From Candidatus Gastranaerophilales bacterium (GTDB lineage: Bacteria > Cyanobacteriota > Vampirovibrionia > Gastranaerophilales > Gastranaerophilaceae), in the NCBI GenBank assembly GCA_944322545.1, contig CALUPF010000047.1:1-64000 (forward strand): a stretch of 64,000 nt of DNA, given 5' to 3'. The translations under genes and the position numbers were made by a program. The notes beneath the pieces were generated by a model. It was not told the DNA's origin. It saw only the letters and a list, made by a program, of their open reading frames with translations, and searched no databases. Below, in pieces: positions 6,300 through 14,158 of the stretch (position 1 is its first letter; each line of letters begins with the position of its first letter).

Positions 6300-6870
6300 T
6301 CATTTAATTGAGTTCGAAAGACTAAAATCCTTAGCGAGAATTTTTATACTCGCTCAAAGATTTTTATGAGCTTATTGATTATTCGCTCAGTCCATACTCA
6401 ACTTCCGTTTTCCTGTTTACGTTTCAGCCATTCTTACCGTTCCGCAGGCTTGGACTACTATTAGAAACTTTAACTCTCGGGCGACCATTGGTAAGACGAA
6501 GCTTACGTAGCTCCTGTCGAAAATGCTCAGTGAAACTGTCAGAATCCTTCTTGCATTTTATTTTGAAGACACGTTCTAAAATACCGGTCAGCGTTATATC
6601 CATCACGATATAATCTTATGTGCATCCGTCTACCTTAAGCAGTCCAGCAGCGGTCAAAGGCATTTACGTATCTTACCCGAATCGAAGTCGGAACGCAAAG
6701 CTCGTATAAACGATAGTCTCCGCCCTGCTTAGTCTTAGAACGCGGTTATAAAGTTTCTTTACTGAATTCTAGTCAAAGATTAAGTGTGTTATAATCTTCT
6801 TAGCCGGTCGCTCAGTAAATAGCATGCGCCGGCCACAAAATAGAGGACCGAAAAGTTCTCTATTTTTTAA
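6300..6870 (+). ncRNA. large structured non-coding RNA (ROOL/GOLLD-like candidate)
   Basis: About 570 nt without a credible gene and richer in GC than its flanks. Helices visible on the plus strand: AGCGAG/CTCGCT (6333-6338 with 6349-6354), AGTCC/GGACT (6389 with 6452), CTTACC/GGTAAG (6433 with 6490), AAAATGC/GCATTTT (6520 with 6553), TATTTT/AAAATA (6559 with 6578), TTATATC/GATATAA (6594 with 6607), TAAGCAG/CTGCTTA (6636 with 6725) closing a large domain with CCGA/TCGG inside (6677 with 6688), and GCCGG-CGC/GCG-CCGGC (6803 with 6826). It ends in a terminator. Size and position after a phage tRNA array match the known ornate RNAs; the family assignment is inference. Confidence 0.6.
6837..6868 (+). 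terminator. intrinsic terminator of the large RNA
   Basis: The 9-bp stem AAAATAGAG/CTCTATTTT (6837-6845 with 6858-6866) is followed by T residues. The inverted repeat is also T-rich on the other strand, so it could act both ways. Confidence 0.75.
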
Positions 6871-6919
6871 TGTGCTAATATTATTATATACCAAAAAAAT
6901 TTGTAGGTAAAATAATTTC

Positions 6920-7114
6920 ATGAGAGAATATGACATTAAGATGCTGATAAGAAAAGTCATGAATGAAAATGGTGGAAACCCATATCATGATGAAAAAGGT
7001 AGGTTTACTTTTAGTCCTTCAGGTGTTGGTGCAAGTTTTTATAAACCAAATGATTACTATACTAGACCAGATGTAAAGACTACAGTTGGAACATATGACA
7101 TGGATCACAATTGA
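6920..7114 (+). CDS. N-terminal part of a phage ADP-ribosyltransferase (before an in-frame TGA)
   Basis: A 64-residue frame with the NPYHDEKGRFTF motif that often introduces toxin or minor-head domains in phage proteins. It stops at TGA (7112-7114), but the same frame stays open into the ADP-ribosyltransferase domain at 7148-7819. The likely original protein is about 299 residues with Trp or another residue at the TGA. TAAAAT (6908-6913) sits 6 bp before ATG 6920, with no ribosome site, so it belongs to the leaderless set. Confidence 0.6.
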   Translation: MREYDIKMLIRKVMNENGGNPYHDEKGRFTFSPSGVGASFYKPNDYYTRPDVKTTVGTYDMDHN

Positions 7115-7147
7115 TATTTAGTCGTAAAAGAAAGAGACAAATATGTA

Positions 7148-7819
7148 ATGGAAAATCTAGTTGATAGAGATGTAAAATTAGATGATTCATTAACAAAGAA
7201 GAATTTAGAAAATCTTACAGAACAAGAAGTTTCTTCTTTAACTGACTATACAAAAGAATTTAGTGGAATCAATTATTCTCAAGTAAACAAATACATGAGA
7301 ACAGGTGAAGGTTCTGATGATGTAAAACAAGCTGCTGAAAATATTTCTTCTGCATTAGAGAAATCAAAAGTTGGTGGAGAAGGATTAGTTTTTAGAGGAG
7401 TAGATGCATCCATAATAGGTGGAAAAAGACTCGAAACTGAGCTTAAAAAACTAAGAACAGCACTAAAGAAAGGAACAATTAAAGATGCAACTAAAATTCT
7501 CAAAGCTACAAATGATTTAGTTGGTCAAACTTTCACAGATAAAGCTCCTATGTCTACTAACGCATATTATTCAAGTGCGTATGGCCAAAGAGATGTAGTC
7601 TTAGCAATTAATGTAAAGAAAGACACAAAAGGTCTTGATATTAAATCTCTTTCATCATATGGTCAGGGAAAGAAAGATGCTTGGACAGAAAAGTTTGGTT
7701 CTGCAATAAATTCTGAAAATGAAGTTTTATTGTCACCAAATACAACTCTGAAATTTAATAAAGTAACACTTGACAATAAAGGCGTCATAATTGAGTGTGA
7801 TATAGAATCTCAAAAATAA
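7148..7819 (+). CDS. mono-ADP-ribosyltransferase catalytic domain (R-S-E type)
   Basis: A 223-residue domain with the three ART signatures in order: the Arg in LVFRGV, the STS-like MSTNAYYSS, and the E-x-E in NSENEVLL. It would transfer ADP-ribose from NAD to a protein. Phages use such enzymes to modify host RNA polymerase or other targets, sometimes injected with the virion. It sits directly upstream of the capsid gene. It is in frame with 6920-7114, separated by one TGA; there is no clear ribosome site at ATG 7148, so the intact protein may need readthrough or the gene may be damaged. Confidence 0.75.
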   Translation: MENLVDRDVKLDDSLTKKNLENLTEQEVSSLTDYTKEFSGINYSQVNKYMRTGEGSDDVKQAAENISSALEKSKVGGEGLVFRGVDASIIGGKRLETELKKLRTALKKGTIKDATKILKATNDLVGQTFTDKAPMSTNAYYSSAYGQRDVVLAINVKKDTKGLDIKSLSSYGQGKKDAWTEKFGSAINSENEVLLSPNTTLKFNKVTLDNKGVIIECDIESQK

Positions 7820-7831
7820 ACAATGTAACAA

Positions 7832-7857
7832 GTTAAGAAAATATTATATGTTATTAT
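7832..7857 (+). promoter_or_regulatory. late-type promoter of the capsid gene
   Basis: GTTAA (7832-7836), 10 bp, TATGT, TATTAT (7852-7857). The same layout with identical spacing lies before the tail tube gene (16790-16815). No TTTACT element is present. Confidence 0.55.
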
Positions 7858-7938
7858 CTGCTCAGATACTTTAAAAGTGCGCACAAAGTTGGCGCTTTAA
7901 AGCGTCAGCAAAAACATTAACATTAAAAGGGAGATTCA

Positions 7939-9735
7939 ATGTCTAAGATTGAAGAAGCTCCAAAGTCTGAAGAGATTGTAGAAACTGAAGTTATGGAAAC
8001 TCCAGAAGAACAATCTGCAGAAGATAGAGTTGATGCTCTGGAAAAAGTTGTTCTCGCACAAGGAGAGCAAATCGCAGACATCGCTGAAGAGCAAGAAAAA
8101 ATCGTTGATATCTTAGAGAAAATTTCCGATAAACTAAATTCTGAAAAAGTTGAAATGACCGATAAGGAACCAATGAAAGAAAATAGTTTAGAAGAACAGG
8201 TAGAAAACGATATTAGCGAAGAATCTTCTGAAAAAGAATCTGAAGGTGAAGAGCCTAAAGTAGTAGAAAGCATCGAAGTTGATAAAATTAACGAAGATGG
8301 TTCTATTAAAGTTACTGTTGAAGGTGAAAAAGTTACTCTTGAACCTGCTGGAGAAGAAGAAAAAGAAGCAGTTGAGCAACTCAAAGCTGAAGAAGCAGAA
8401 GAAAAAGTAGAAAATTCTATTACTGAAGAAACTGAATCAGATGATTCTGAAGAAGAAACGGAAGAAGAGACTGCCGAACAGGAAGAGTCTCAAGAAATTA
8501 AGGAAAATAAAATGACCCAAGAGGAAATTAACGCCTTGAAAGAGCAAATCAAGAACGAAATTCTTGATGCGCAGGTAAAAGCTCCAGAAGTTGAAGAAAC
8601 TGAGGAAGCTGTTAAAGAGCCAGAGGTTGAAAAGAACTGGCGCAAGCGTTACAATGACCAGATTGCTGCTGCTTGGAATGCTTATCGCCTCCACAGCATC
8701 GATGCTGCTCAGAAGCTTGCTAAAATTAATAGATACAACTTCGAAGAAAAGAAAGCTAAGATGGTTGAGAACGACAACGAAGTCATGACCATTGAAACAG
8801 CTGATGACTTTGTTCTTCCATATGAAGTTGACAACATGATTCACGGTAAGAGAACTAACTATTCTCCACTTTTGAATGCTGTTGATTATCAAACAACCGA
8901 CCGCTTGACATTCGCTTATGCTACTCGCATCGGTGATATCGATATGCAGAACGTTGCTATGTGTGACGACGGTGAAGATGGCAACCTCAAACCAATTTCG
9001 ACCTACGAACTTAAGAAAGGCGTAGCTCAAATGGAAGAAATGGCTGCTGTTACTCCAATTTGTGACAATGCAACCAAATATCTTGCTGTTGATATCCTTG
9101 CTGATGTTGCTGCTGGTTATCGCAATGACTATGACCGTAAGCTAGCTCAGCTCGTTATTATTCGCATGCAGCAAGCTGTTAACGCTACTGGTAACACTGT
9201 TGAAATGGAAGGTGAAACTTCTATTGAGAAACTTGTTGAATTCATCAAAGCTACTACTAAGGTTAGCGATGATGTTGTTAACGGTGTATTTGTGTTCAAC
9301 TCTAAGACTAAAGCTCAGCTTGTAGAATATCTCTTCAGCGCTGCTGCTAATGGTGAGCTTGGCAAAGATGTTATCACGACTGGTGAATTCCCAACAATCT
9401 TTGGTTATCCATATGTTGTTGTTCCTAATGACCTTATGCCAACGCTTGGTGAAGGTGATACTAAGAGCTTCAAAGCTACTAACAACGAAACCGGCACTCT
9501 TGAAACTGTTACGATTTCAAGCCCAGTCTTCTACGGTGACCTTGATGAGTTCCGCGGTAAAGTTTCTGGTGGTTTGAAGTATGACGTTTCTGCTGAAGCT
9601 GCTTACGAAACCGGTGATGGCACAGTTCGCTCTGCATGGCAAAGAAATGAGTTAATTTTGAGGGGTAGTTTTTTGCGTGGTGGTTATATCGCAAACCAAG
9701 CTGCCTTCGCAGGCTTAACTCCAGCTTCTAACTAA
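7939..9735 (+). CDS. HK97-fold major capsid protein with fused acidic scaffold-like domain
   Basis: 598 residues. Residues 1 to about 190 are very Glu-rich with coiled coil (about 30-70), as expected for a scaffolding/delta domain that the prohead protease would remove. Residues about 290-598 are an HK97-type capsid protein (GEFPTIFGYPYVVVPNDL, PVFYGDLDEFRG, LRGSFLRGGYI). An internal ATG at 8512 (Met192), preceded by AAGGA at 8500-8504, could give a capsid-only form. Codon use shifts after about 8640 to the GCT/AAC/GTT pattern of a highly expressed gene. GGGAG precedes ATG 7939. Confidence 0.92.
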   Translation: MSKIEEAPKSEEIVETEVMETPEEQSAEDRVDALEKVVLAQGEQIADIAEEQEKIVDILEKISDKLNSEKVEMTDKEPMKENSLEEQVENDISEESSEKESEGEEPKVVESIEVDKINEDGSIKVTVEGEKVTLEPAGEEEKEAVEQLKAEEAEEKVENSITEETESDDSEEETEEETAEQEESQEIKENKMTQEEINALKEQIKNEILDAQVKAPEVEETEEAVKEPEVEKNWRKRYNDQIAAAWNAYRLHSIDAAQKLAKINRYNFEEKKAKMVENDNEVMTIETADDFVLPYEVDNMIHGKRTNYSPLLNAVDYQTTDRLTFAYATRIGDIDMQNVAMCDDGEDGNLKPISTYELKKGVAQMEEMAAVTPICDNATKYLAVDILADVAAGYRNDYDRKLAQLVIIRMQQAVNATGNTVEMEGETSIEKLVEFIKATTKVSDDVVNGVFVFNSKTKAQLVEYLFSAAANGELGKDVITTGEFPTIFGYPYVVVPNDLMPTLGEGDTKSFKATNNETGTLETVTISSPVFYGDLDEFRGKVSGGLKYDVSAEAAYETGDGTVRSAWQRNELILRGSFLRGGYIANQAAFAGLTPASN

Positions 9736-9767
9736 TTAGAAACTAAAATATAACGCTATATCTACTA

Positions 9768-9796
9768 GATGCTCCAGCTTGGGGCATCTTTTTATT
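9768..9796 (+). terminator. terminator after the capsid gene
   Basis: GATGCTCC/GGGGCATC (stem with one T.G pair, loop AGCTT), then TTTTTATTTT. Confidence 0.85.
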
Positions 9797-9824
9797 TTAC
9801 AAAGAACCATAATTAGTTTATAAT
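9796..9824 (+). promoter_or_regulatory. promoter of homing endonuclease (leaderless)
   Basis: TTTACA (9796-9801), exactly 17 bp, TATAAT (9819-9824), then 6 bp to ATG 9831. A near-consensus promoter whose start point must fall at the ATG; there is no ribosome site. The -35 lies in the T-tract of the capsid terminator. Confidence 0.75.
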
Positions 9825-9830
9825 ATTTTT

Positions 9831-11390
9831 ATGAAAGCTTGGAATTCTGGCAAAGGAAGAAATATTCAAAAGCTCACTAAATCTTTTTTAGAAGAAAAAA
9901 TAAATCAAGGTTATTCAGTAAATAGAATTGCAAAAGAAATTGATTGTAATAGAAACTCAGTTTACAAAAAACTTGCTGAATTCGGATTAGAAATTACAAG
10001 AAATCAATCTGCTGAATCGTCTAAAGCACTTATGATTGAAAAATTCGGTGGTCCATCTCCATTCTGTTCTGAAAAAGTAAGACAGAAAAAAGCAGAGACA
10101 CTAAAGAAAAAATATGGTGTAGAGAACATATCTCAAGTAAAAGAAATTAGAGATAAGATTAAGCAAACTAATTTAAAAAAATATGGTGTTGAGAGTTATC
10201 TTTCAACAGAAGATGCTCAACAAAAATCAAGAGAAAAAAAGAAACAAAAGTATGGGACTGACAATTTGCTTTCTTTAAAAGAAATTCAGCAAAAATCTAG
10301 AAAAACAATGAAACAAAAATATGGTGTTGAATATAATTGGCAAAGAGAAGAAATCAAAGAAAAAGCAAAACAAACAATTTTGACAAAATATGGTTACGAA
10401 AATCCTTTCGGAAATAAGGAAATACAAGATAAAGCTATAAAAACGCAGATTAAAAGATATGGCGGTTTAGGAATGCAATCTCCAATTATTGCTAAAAAAA
10501 TTATTGAAACTAACTTAAAGAAATATGGATCTGAAACAGGACCATCATTCTCTAAAAAAGAAAAAGAAGTCTTATTATATGTAAAATCAATCTATAATGG
10601 AAAGATTATAGAAAATGACCATTCTGTATTAAGAAATCAAGAATTAGATATCTACTTACCTGAACTAAAAATTGCAATAGAATTTAATGGAGCTTACTGG
10701 CATTCTGAACAAATCAAAGGAAAAAATTATCACAAAGATAAAACAAAACTCTGCTTAGACAAAGGAATCAGACTAATCCACATTTATGAATGGGAATGGG
10801 ACAATCAAAAAGAAATGATTAAAACTTTTTTGAGATTCTGTTTAACAGATGATTCAAGAAGAATTTATGCAAGAAAATGTGAGATTAGAGACGTAGATAG
10901 AAAAACATATCATGATTACTGCAGAAAGAATCACTTACAAGGAGCAAAAGCAGGAACTAAAGATTTGACAGTTTATGGTTTATACTACAAAGATGAACTA
11001 GTTCAATTAATGAGTTTTGATAAACCTTCAAGGTCTAAGAAATATCAATGGGAAATCATTAGAGGTTGTCCTGGAAGCATGAATCATGTAATCGGAGGAA
11101 ATTCTAAACTCTTTCAACATTTTATCAGAGAGAAGAATCCAGATAATATTATGAGCAAATGTGATTTTGACAAATTTGACGGACGAGGTTATTATGCAAT
11201 GGGAATGGAATTAGTTGGCTGGCAAAACAGATGCTATGATGTATGGAATGAAGGAGGAACTTTGAAAGCAACATCATACAAACCAAGGAGAAAAGAAAAT
11301 ATTCTAAAAAGAGAAGAACAAATGAAGAATGGAGTAAAAGTTTATTCAGCAGGAACGGGAGAATTCGTCTGGAAGAAAAAAGATGTTTAG
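9831..11390 (+). CDS. large homing endonuclease with KYGV repeats and PD-(D/E)XK-type nuclease domain
   Basis: 519 residues. The N-terminal helix-turn-helix (about 20-52, SVNRIAKEIDCNRNSVYKKL) is followed by five to six repeats built on KKYGVEN..., about 25-30 residues each (about 90-230), known from free-standing phage homing endonucleases. A nuclease domain has LDIYLPELKIAIEFNGAYWH (about 272-290), the pattern of EDxHD/Vsr-like enzymes. The C-terminal domain (about 340-519, YGLYYKDELVQLMSF) is shared with the proteins at 19647 and 41064. It sits between the capsid terminator and a glycosyltransferase. Confidence 0.85.
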   Translation: MKAWNSGKGRNIQKLTKSFLEEKINQGYSVNRIAKEIDCNRNSVYKKLAEFGLEITRNQSAESSKALMIEKFGGPSPFCSEKVRQKKAETLKKKYGVENISQVKEIRDKIKQTNLKKYGVESYLSTEDAQQKSREKKKQKYGTDNLLSLKEIQQKSRKTMKQKYGVEYNWQREEIKEKAKQTILTKYGYENPFGNKEIQDKAIKTQIKRYGGLGMQSPIIAKKIIETNLKKYGSETGPSFSKKEKEVLLYVKSIYNGKIIENDHSVLRNQELDIYLPELKIAIEFNGAYWHSEQIKGKNYHKDKTKLCLDKGIRLIHIYEWEWDNQKEMIKTFLRFCLTDDSRRIYARKCEIRDVDRKTYHDYCRKNHLQGAKAGTKDLTVYGLYYKDELVQLMSFDKPSRSKKYQWEIIRGCPGSMNHVIGGNSKLFQHFIREKNPDNIMSKCDFDKFDGRGYYAMGMELVGWQNRCYDVWNEGGTLKATSYKPRRKENILKREEQMKNGVKVYSAGTGEFVWKKKDV

Positions 11391-11404
11391 CACCTACTTG
11401 TGAT

Positions 11405-11432
11405 TTTACATGTGAACAAAATTAGATAAAAT
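11405..11432 (+). promoter_or_regulatory. promoter of GT2 glycosyltransferase (leaderless)
   Basis: TTTACA (11405-11410), 16 bp, TAAAAT (11427-11432), then 6 bp to ATG 11439; no ribosome site. Confidence 0.7.
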
Positions 11433-11438
11433 AGAAAC

Positions 11439-12626
11439 ATGAAAGTAACTGTAATTATTCCAATGTTCAACGCAGAAGACACGATTGAACAAGCTATAAA
11501 ATCAATTCCGAACAGAAAAGACATAGAAGTTATAGTAGTTGATGACGGTTCAGAAGATAATTCTTATTTAATTGCTCAAAAAGCACTTAAAGGCAGAGAG
11601 AGCAAATTGATTCATAAGGAAAACGGAGGAGTTTCATCAGCATTAAATGTAGGATTAGAAAAAGCAAGCGGAGAATATATAGTTCTTTTAGGAGCTGATG
11701 ACGATTTTTATACTGATGAATTTAATAAAGCAGTTGAACAATTAGACGGAACTGACTTAGTATATTTCAATCTCAAAGTTAATGATGGAGCTGTTTGGGA
11801 AGTAAATGAAAAATCTAAATTTGCTTTATGCGGTTCTGTAAAATTTATGAGAAAAGATTTTATCGGGAATCAAAAGAATGATGAATCAGTAAAATATGCA
11901 GAAGATTGGTTATTCTATCAAGAGTTGATGAAGAAAAATCCGACTGAAAAATTTACCAATCTTACTGTCAAACATTACAACTATCCTAGAGAAGGTTCGC
12001 TTTCATGGCAACAAAGAGAGAAAAATAGAGACAAACTTTCAATAATTATTCCTCATTACAATACTGGAGCTCAATTAAGAAAATTAGTTCTAAAACTCCA
12101 GAAACAAGTTAAAGATTATCCAGAAACTGAAGTTATTATAATTGATGACGGAAGTTCTGAGAATATGAGATGGTTGAAATCAACTGGTTTTAGAGTTTTC
12201 TTCCAGAGAAATAAGGGAGTTTCAGCAGCTAGAAACAGAGGATTAGATAATGCAACAGGCAGATATATCTCGTTCATTGATTCTGATGATGATATAGAAG
12301 ATGATTACATTCATACAATATACCGAGTAATGAGACGTTCTCAATGTGATTATTCAATTTATAAGTTCTTTGCTGGAAATAGAGTTTCGAATAATAGAGA
12401 TGAATTACTTGGAAATCATGCAGTATGGAGCTACTCATTCACAGCAAATTGTATAGGAAATGAAAGATTTAACGAATCAATGAAAATCAATGAAGATTAT
12501 GATTGGCTTAGAAGAGTAATAACACATGAAAAGAAAAGATTTGAGTGTGACAAACCGATATATCATTATATGTGGAATTCTAATAAAAACAGTCTTTCAA
12601 AGAGAAATCTACGAGGTGAACTCTAA
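11439..12626 (+). CDS. tandem-domain family 2 glycosyltransferase
   Basis: 395 residues holding two GT-A folds in tandem. The first starts VTVIIPMFNAEDTIEQAI, with VVDDGSEDNS and the metal-binding GADDDF (about 84-89). The second starts KLSIIIPHYNTGAQLRKL (about 200), with IIDDGSSENM and FIDSDDD (about 278-284). GT2 enzymes transfer sugars from nucleotide-sugars; a phage enzyme could decorate capsid, tail, DNA or host envelope. It has a leaderless promoter like the neighbouring endonuclease, suggesting an independently acquired gene. Confidence 0.9.
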   Translation: MKVTVIIPMFNAEDTIEQAIKSIPNRKDIEVIVVDDGSEDNSYLIAQKALKGRESKLIHKENGGVSSALNVGLEKASGEYIVLLGADDDFYTDEFNKAVEQLDGTDLVYFNLKVNDGAVWEVNEKSKFALCGSVKFMRKDFIGNQKNDESVKYAEDWLFYQELMKKNPTEKFTNLTVKHYNYPREGSLSWQQREKNRDKLSIIIPHYNTGAQLRKLVLKLQKQVKDYPETEVIIIDDGSSENMRWLKSTGFRVFFQRNKGVSAARNRGLDNATGRYISFIDSDDDIEDDYIHTIYRVMRRSQCDYSIYKFFAGNRVSNNRDELLGNHAVWSYSFTANCIGNERFNESMKINEDYDWLRRVITHEKKRFECDKPIYHYMWNSNKNSLSKRNLRGEL

Positions 12627-12654
12627 ATAAAGTATTTAATTCAAGAATATATTG

Positions 12655-12690
12655 CCAGAGGTCACCAGAAGTCCTCTGGTAATTTTTTCT
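12655..12690 (+). terminator. terminator, CACCAGA family variant
   Basis: CCAGAGG/CCTCTGG (12655-12661 with 12673-12679), or the alternative ACCAGA/TCTGGT, followed by AATTTTTT. Related to the TTCACCAGA terminators at 14083, 18953 and 30368. Confidence 0.8.
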
Positions 12691-12760
12691 TCAAACTAAT
12701 ATAGAACTATTACTCTGAGTTGAAGCTTTCTAGAACTTAAGACGACTTTGAATAAAAGTA

Positions 12761-12789
12761 TTTACTTTTTTGATGTTTTATGTTAATAT
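12761..12789 (+). promoter_or_regulatory. early-type promoter of a four-gene cassette
   Basis: TTTACT (12761-12766), 17 bp, TAATAT (12784-12789), followed by a leader with GCAAAGGAGC before ATG 12824. The same leader block recurs at 29340 and, reversed, at 51880 and 41030. Confidence 0.8.
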
Positions 12790-12823
12790 AATAATATAAA
12801 TCATTAAATGCAAAGGAGCATAA

Positions 12824-13099
12824 ATGAAATACACAATCTATCAACCAAAACAACCAAGCTTTATGGTTGTTTCAGACAAAGAGAATTATAGCAAAGAATC
12901 TTACAACAACGTCTATGCAGGAGAAATCATAGAAGATTTAACAAACATTGATATTCTAGAAAAAATCTTCTGTATCTTCAACATGCGTCGACCAGAAGAT
13001 TTCAAAGGTCATTCACTTTCAGTTGGAGATATCGTAGTTCTTGATGAACAAGCTTACATTTGCGATACCTGCGGTTGGAATAAAATCGTATTACGTTAA
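12824..13099 (+). CDS. hypothetical protein (early-type cassette)
   Basis: A 91-residue protein with no recognised family. The C-terminal half (HSLSVGDIVVLDEQAYICDTCGW) looks like a small beta domain with one CxxC. AAAGGAGC precedes ATG 12824. First gene of a cassette of small acidic genes between glycosyltransferase and baseplate genes. Confidence 0.75.
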   Translation: MKYTIYQPKQPSFMVVSDKENYSKESYNNVYAGEIIEDLTNIDILEKIFCIFNMRRPEDFKGHSLSVGDIVVLDEQAYICDTCGWNKIVLR

Positions 13100-13111
13100 G
13101 GGAGCAAAATA

Positions 13112-13414
13112 ATGACAATTTTAGAATACTCACCAGAAGAACTCATTAGAGAAATGGATTTAAAAAACATCTTAATTGATTATCATTATGAAGTCAACCA
13201 AGAATATCAAAACTTTGATGATATTGAAGATGAAGAAGAAATGATTGCATATATCACTGAAATGTTAGATGAAGCTTATGGAGAAGATGAACAATACAAT
13301 CCATTAGTTGCAGGAATTCTTTATCGAATGGTTAAAAATGATGTTATAGAAGAAATTTATATTCGTGATGAAAATGCTAAAGAATGGGACGAAGTAAGAA
13401 TGGAGATTCACTAA
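13112..13414 (+). CDS. acidic hypothetical protein
   Basis: A 100-residue, highly acidic, helical protein (MTILEYSPEELIREMDLKNI). AAGGGAGC is its ribosome site. It ends immediately before the next ATG (13415). Unrecognised; the acidity is like that of many small early phage proteins that bind host factors. Confidence 0.75.
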   Translation: MTILEYSPEELIREMDLKNILIDYHYEVNQEYQNFDDIEDEEEMIAYITEMLDEAYGEDEQYNPLVAGILYRMVKNDVIEEIYIRDENAKEWDEVRMEIH

Positions 13415-13831
13415 ATGGAAGAAATTTTCAAACAGTTCGTAGATTCTGATAAAAAATTCAAAACTCGTGATGAAGCAAAAGCTTATCTTCAGCAAGTTGA
13501 AGAAGATATTATCGGAAAAACTGATGAATACTTTAGGTGGTGCTCACGAAACATAGATAAAGCTGCAGATATATTTGATTTAGAAGTAGATGAAATAAAA
13601 ACTGAACAAGAATATGAAGAAATCAAAAACTTATATGCAGAACTCTTTGATATAGCTCAACACTATGATGAATTTACAAACTCAGACTATCAAGCTGCAC
13701 TTGAAGCACTTGAATTTTATGGAATGAACTATGAAGAAATGGACAAACAAGTGATGGATATAATTTATTCTATAGAGAAGGGAATTCCATACGAGATTAA
13801 AACAAACTTTAAAACAATTGTATTATTTTAG
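13415..13831 (+). CDS. acidic hypothetical protein
   Basis: A 138-residue helical acidic protein (MEEIFKQFVDSDKKFKTRDE). It directly follows the upstream stop with no spacing. No known domain. Co-transcribed in the 12.8-14.1 kb cassette. Confidence 0.75.
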   Translation: MEEIFKQFVDSDKKFKTRDEAKAYLQQVEEDIIGKTDEYFRWCSRNIDKAADIFDLEVDEIKTEQEYEEIKNLYAELFDIAQHYDEFTNSDYQAALEALEFYGMNYEEMDKQVMDIIYSIEKGIPYEIKTNFKTIVLF

Positions 13832-13840
13832 GAGAAAGAT

Positions 13841-14059
13841 ATGACTATTCCAAAAGAAATTGAAAATTGGCTTAAATATGAAAAAGTTCGTAGAAGTGGA
13901 AAATTTAACATGATTATGGAGTGGAAGCAAGCTGCTAAAGATGCAAAACTTTCAGACAAAGACTACAATTCTACTATTAAAAGATATTCAGTTCTTAAAT
14001 CAAAAGCTGAGAAGCTATACACTCAAGCTCAAATTGATGATATGATAAAGCTAATTTAG
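13841..14059 (+). CDS. small hypothetical protein
   Basis: A 72-residue helical protein (MTIPKEIENWLKYEKVRRSG) with TTAGGAGA before its ATG. Basic rather than acidic, unlike its neighbours. Last gene of the cassette; a terminator follows at 14083. Confidence 0.7.
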   Translation: MTIPKEIENWLKYEKVRRSGKFNMIMEWKQAAKDAKLSDKDYNSTIKRYSVLKSKAEKLYTQAQIDDMIKLI

Positions 14060-14082
14060 TCAAGTTTATATAACGTTCTGAG

Positions 14083-14112
14083 TTCACCAGAAGTCCTCTG
14101 GTGAATTTTTTA
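14083..14112 (+). terminator. terminator, TTCACCAGA family
   Basis: A 9-bp stem TTCACCAGA/TCTGGTGAA with loop AGTCC, then TTTTTTA. The stem is identical to those at 18953 and 30368. Confidence 0.9.
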
Positions 14113-14126
14113 TTGATGAGTTAATA

Positions 14127-14152
14127 GTTAATATGTCTTTCTATGATAAAAT
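14127..14152 (+). promoter_or_regulatory. late-type promoter, leaderless
   Basis: GTTAA (14127-14131), 10 bp, TATGA, TAAAAT (14147-14152), then 6 bp to ATG 14159. The GTTAA-to-hexamer spacing equals that before the capsid and tail tube genes. Confidence 0.55.
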
Positions 14153-14158
14153 TTAATC

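Noticed and set aside
6424..6606. A 60-codon minus-strand frame inside the structured RNA region
   Set aside because: No ribosome site, no promoter and no family. The plus strand shows extensive pairing and a terminator, so a structured RNA is the better reading.
6758..6795. Early-type promoter for the 3' hairpins of the large RNA
   Set aside because: TTTACT (6758) and TATAAT (6790) are 26 bp apart, too far for the consensus; only an extended -10 (TGT-TATAAT) remains, so a separate small RNA there is uncertain.
7112..7114. Genome-wide reassignment of TGA
   Set aside because: Several confident genes end in TGA with ATGA overlaps (for example 1483, 1857, 5446), so TGA is a working stop; the case at 7112 is local.
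8437..9030. A 197-codon open frame on the minus strand opposite the capsid gene
   Set aside because: It is the antisense shadow of a strongly biased coding region. It has no ribosome site and its composition mirrors the capsid codons. The same applies to 31504-32262 opposite the tape measure gene.
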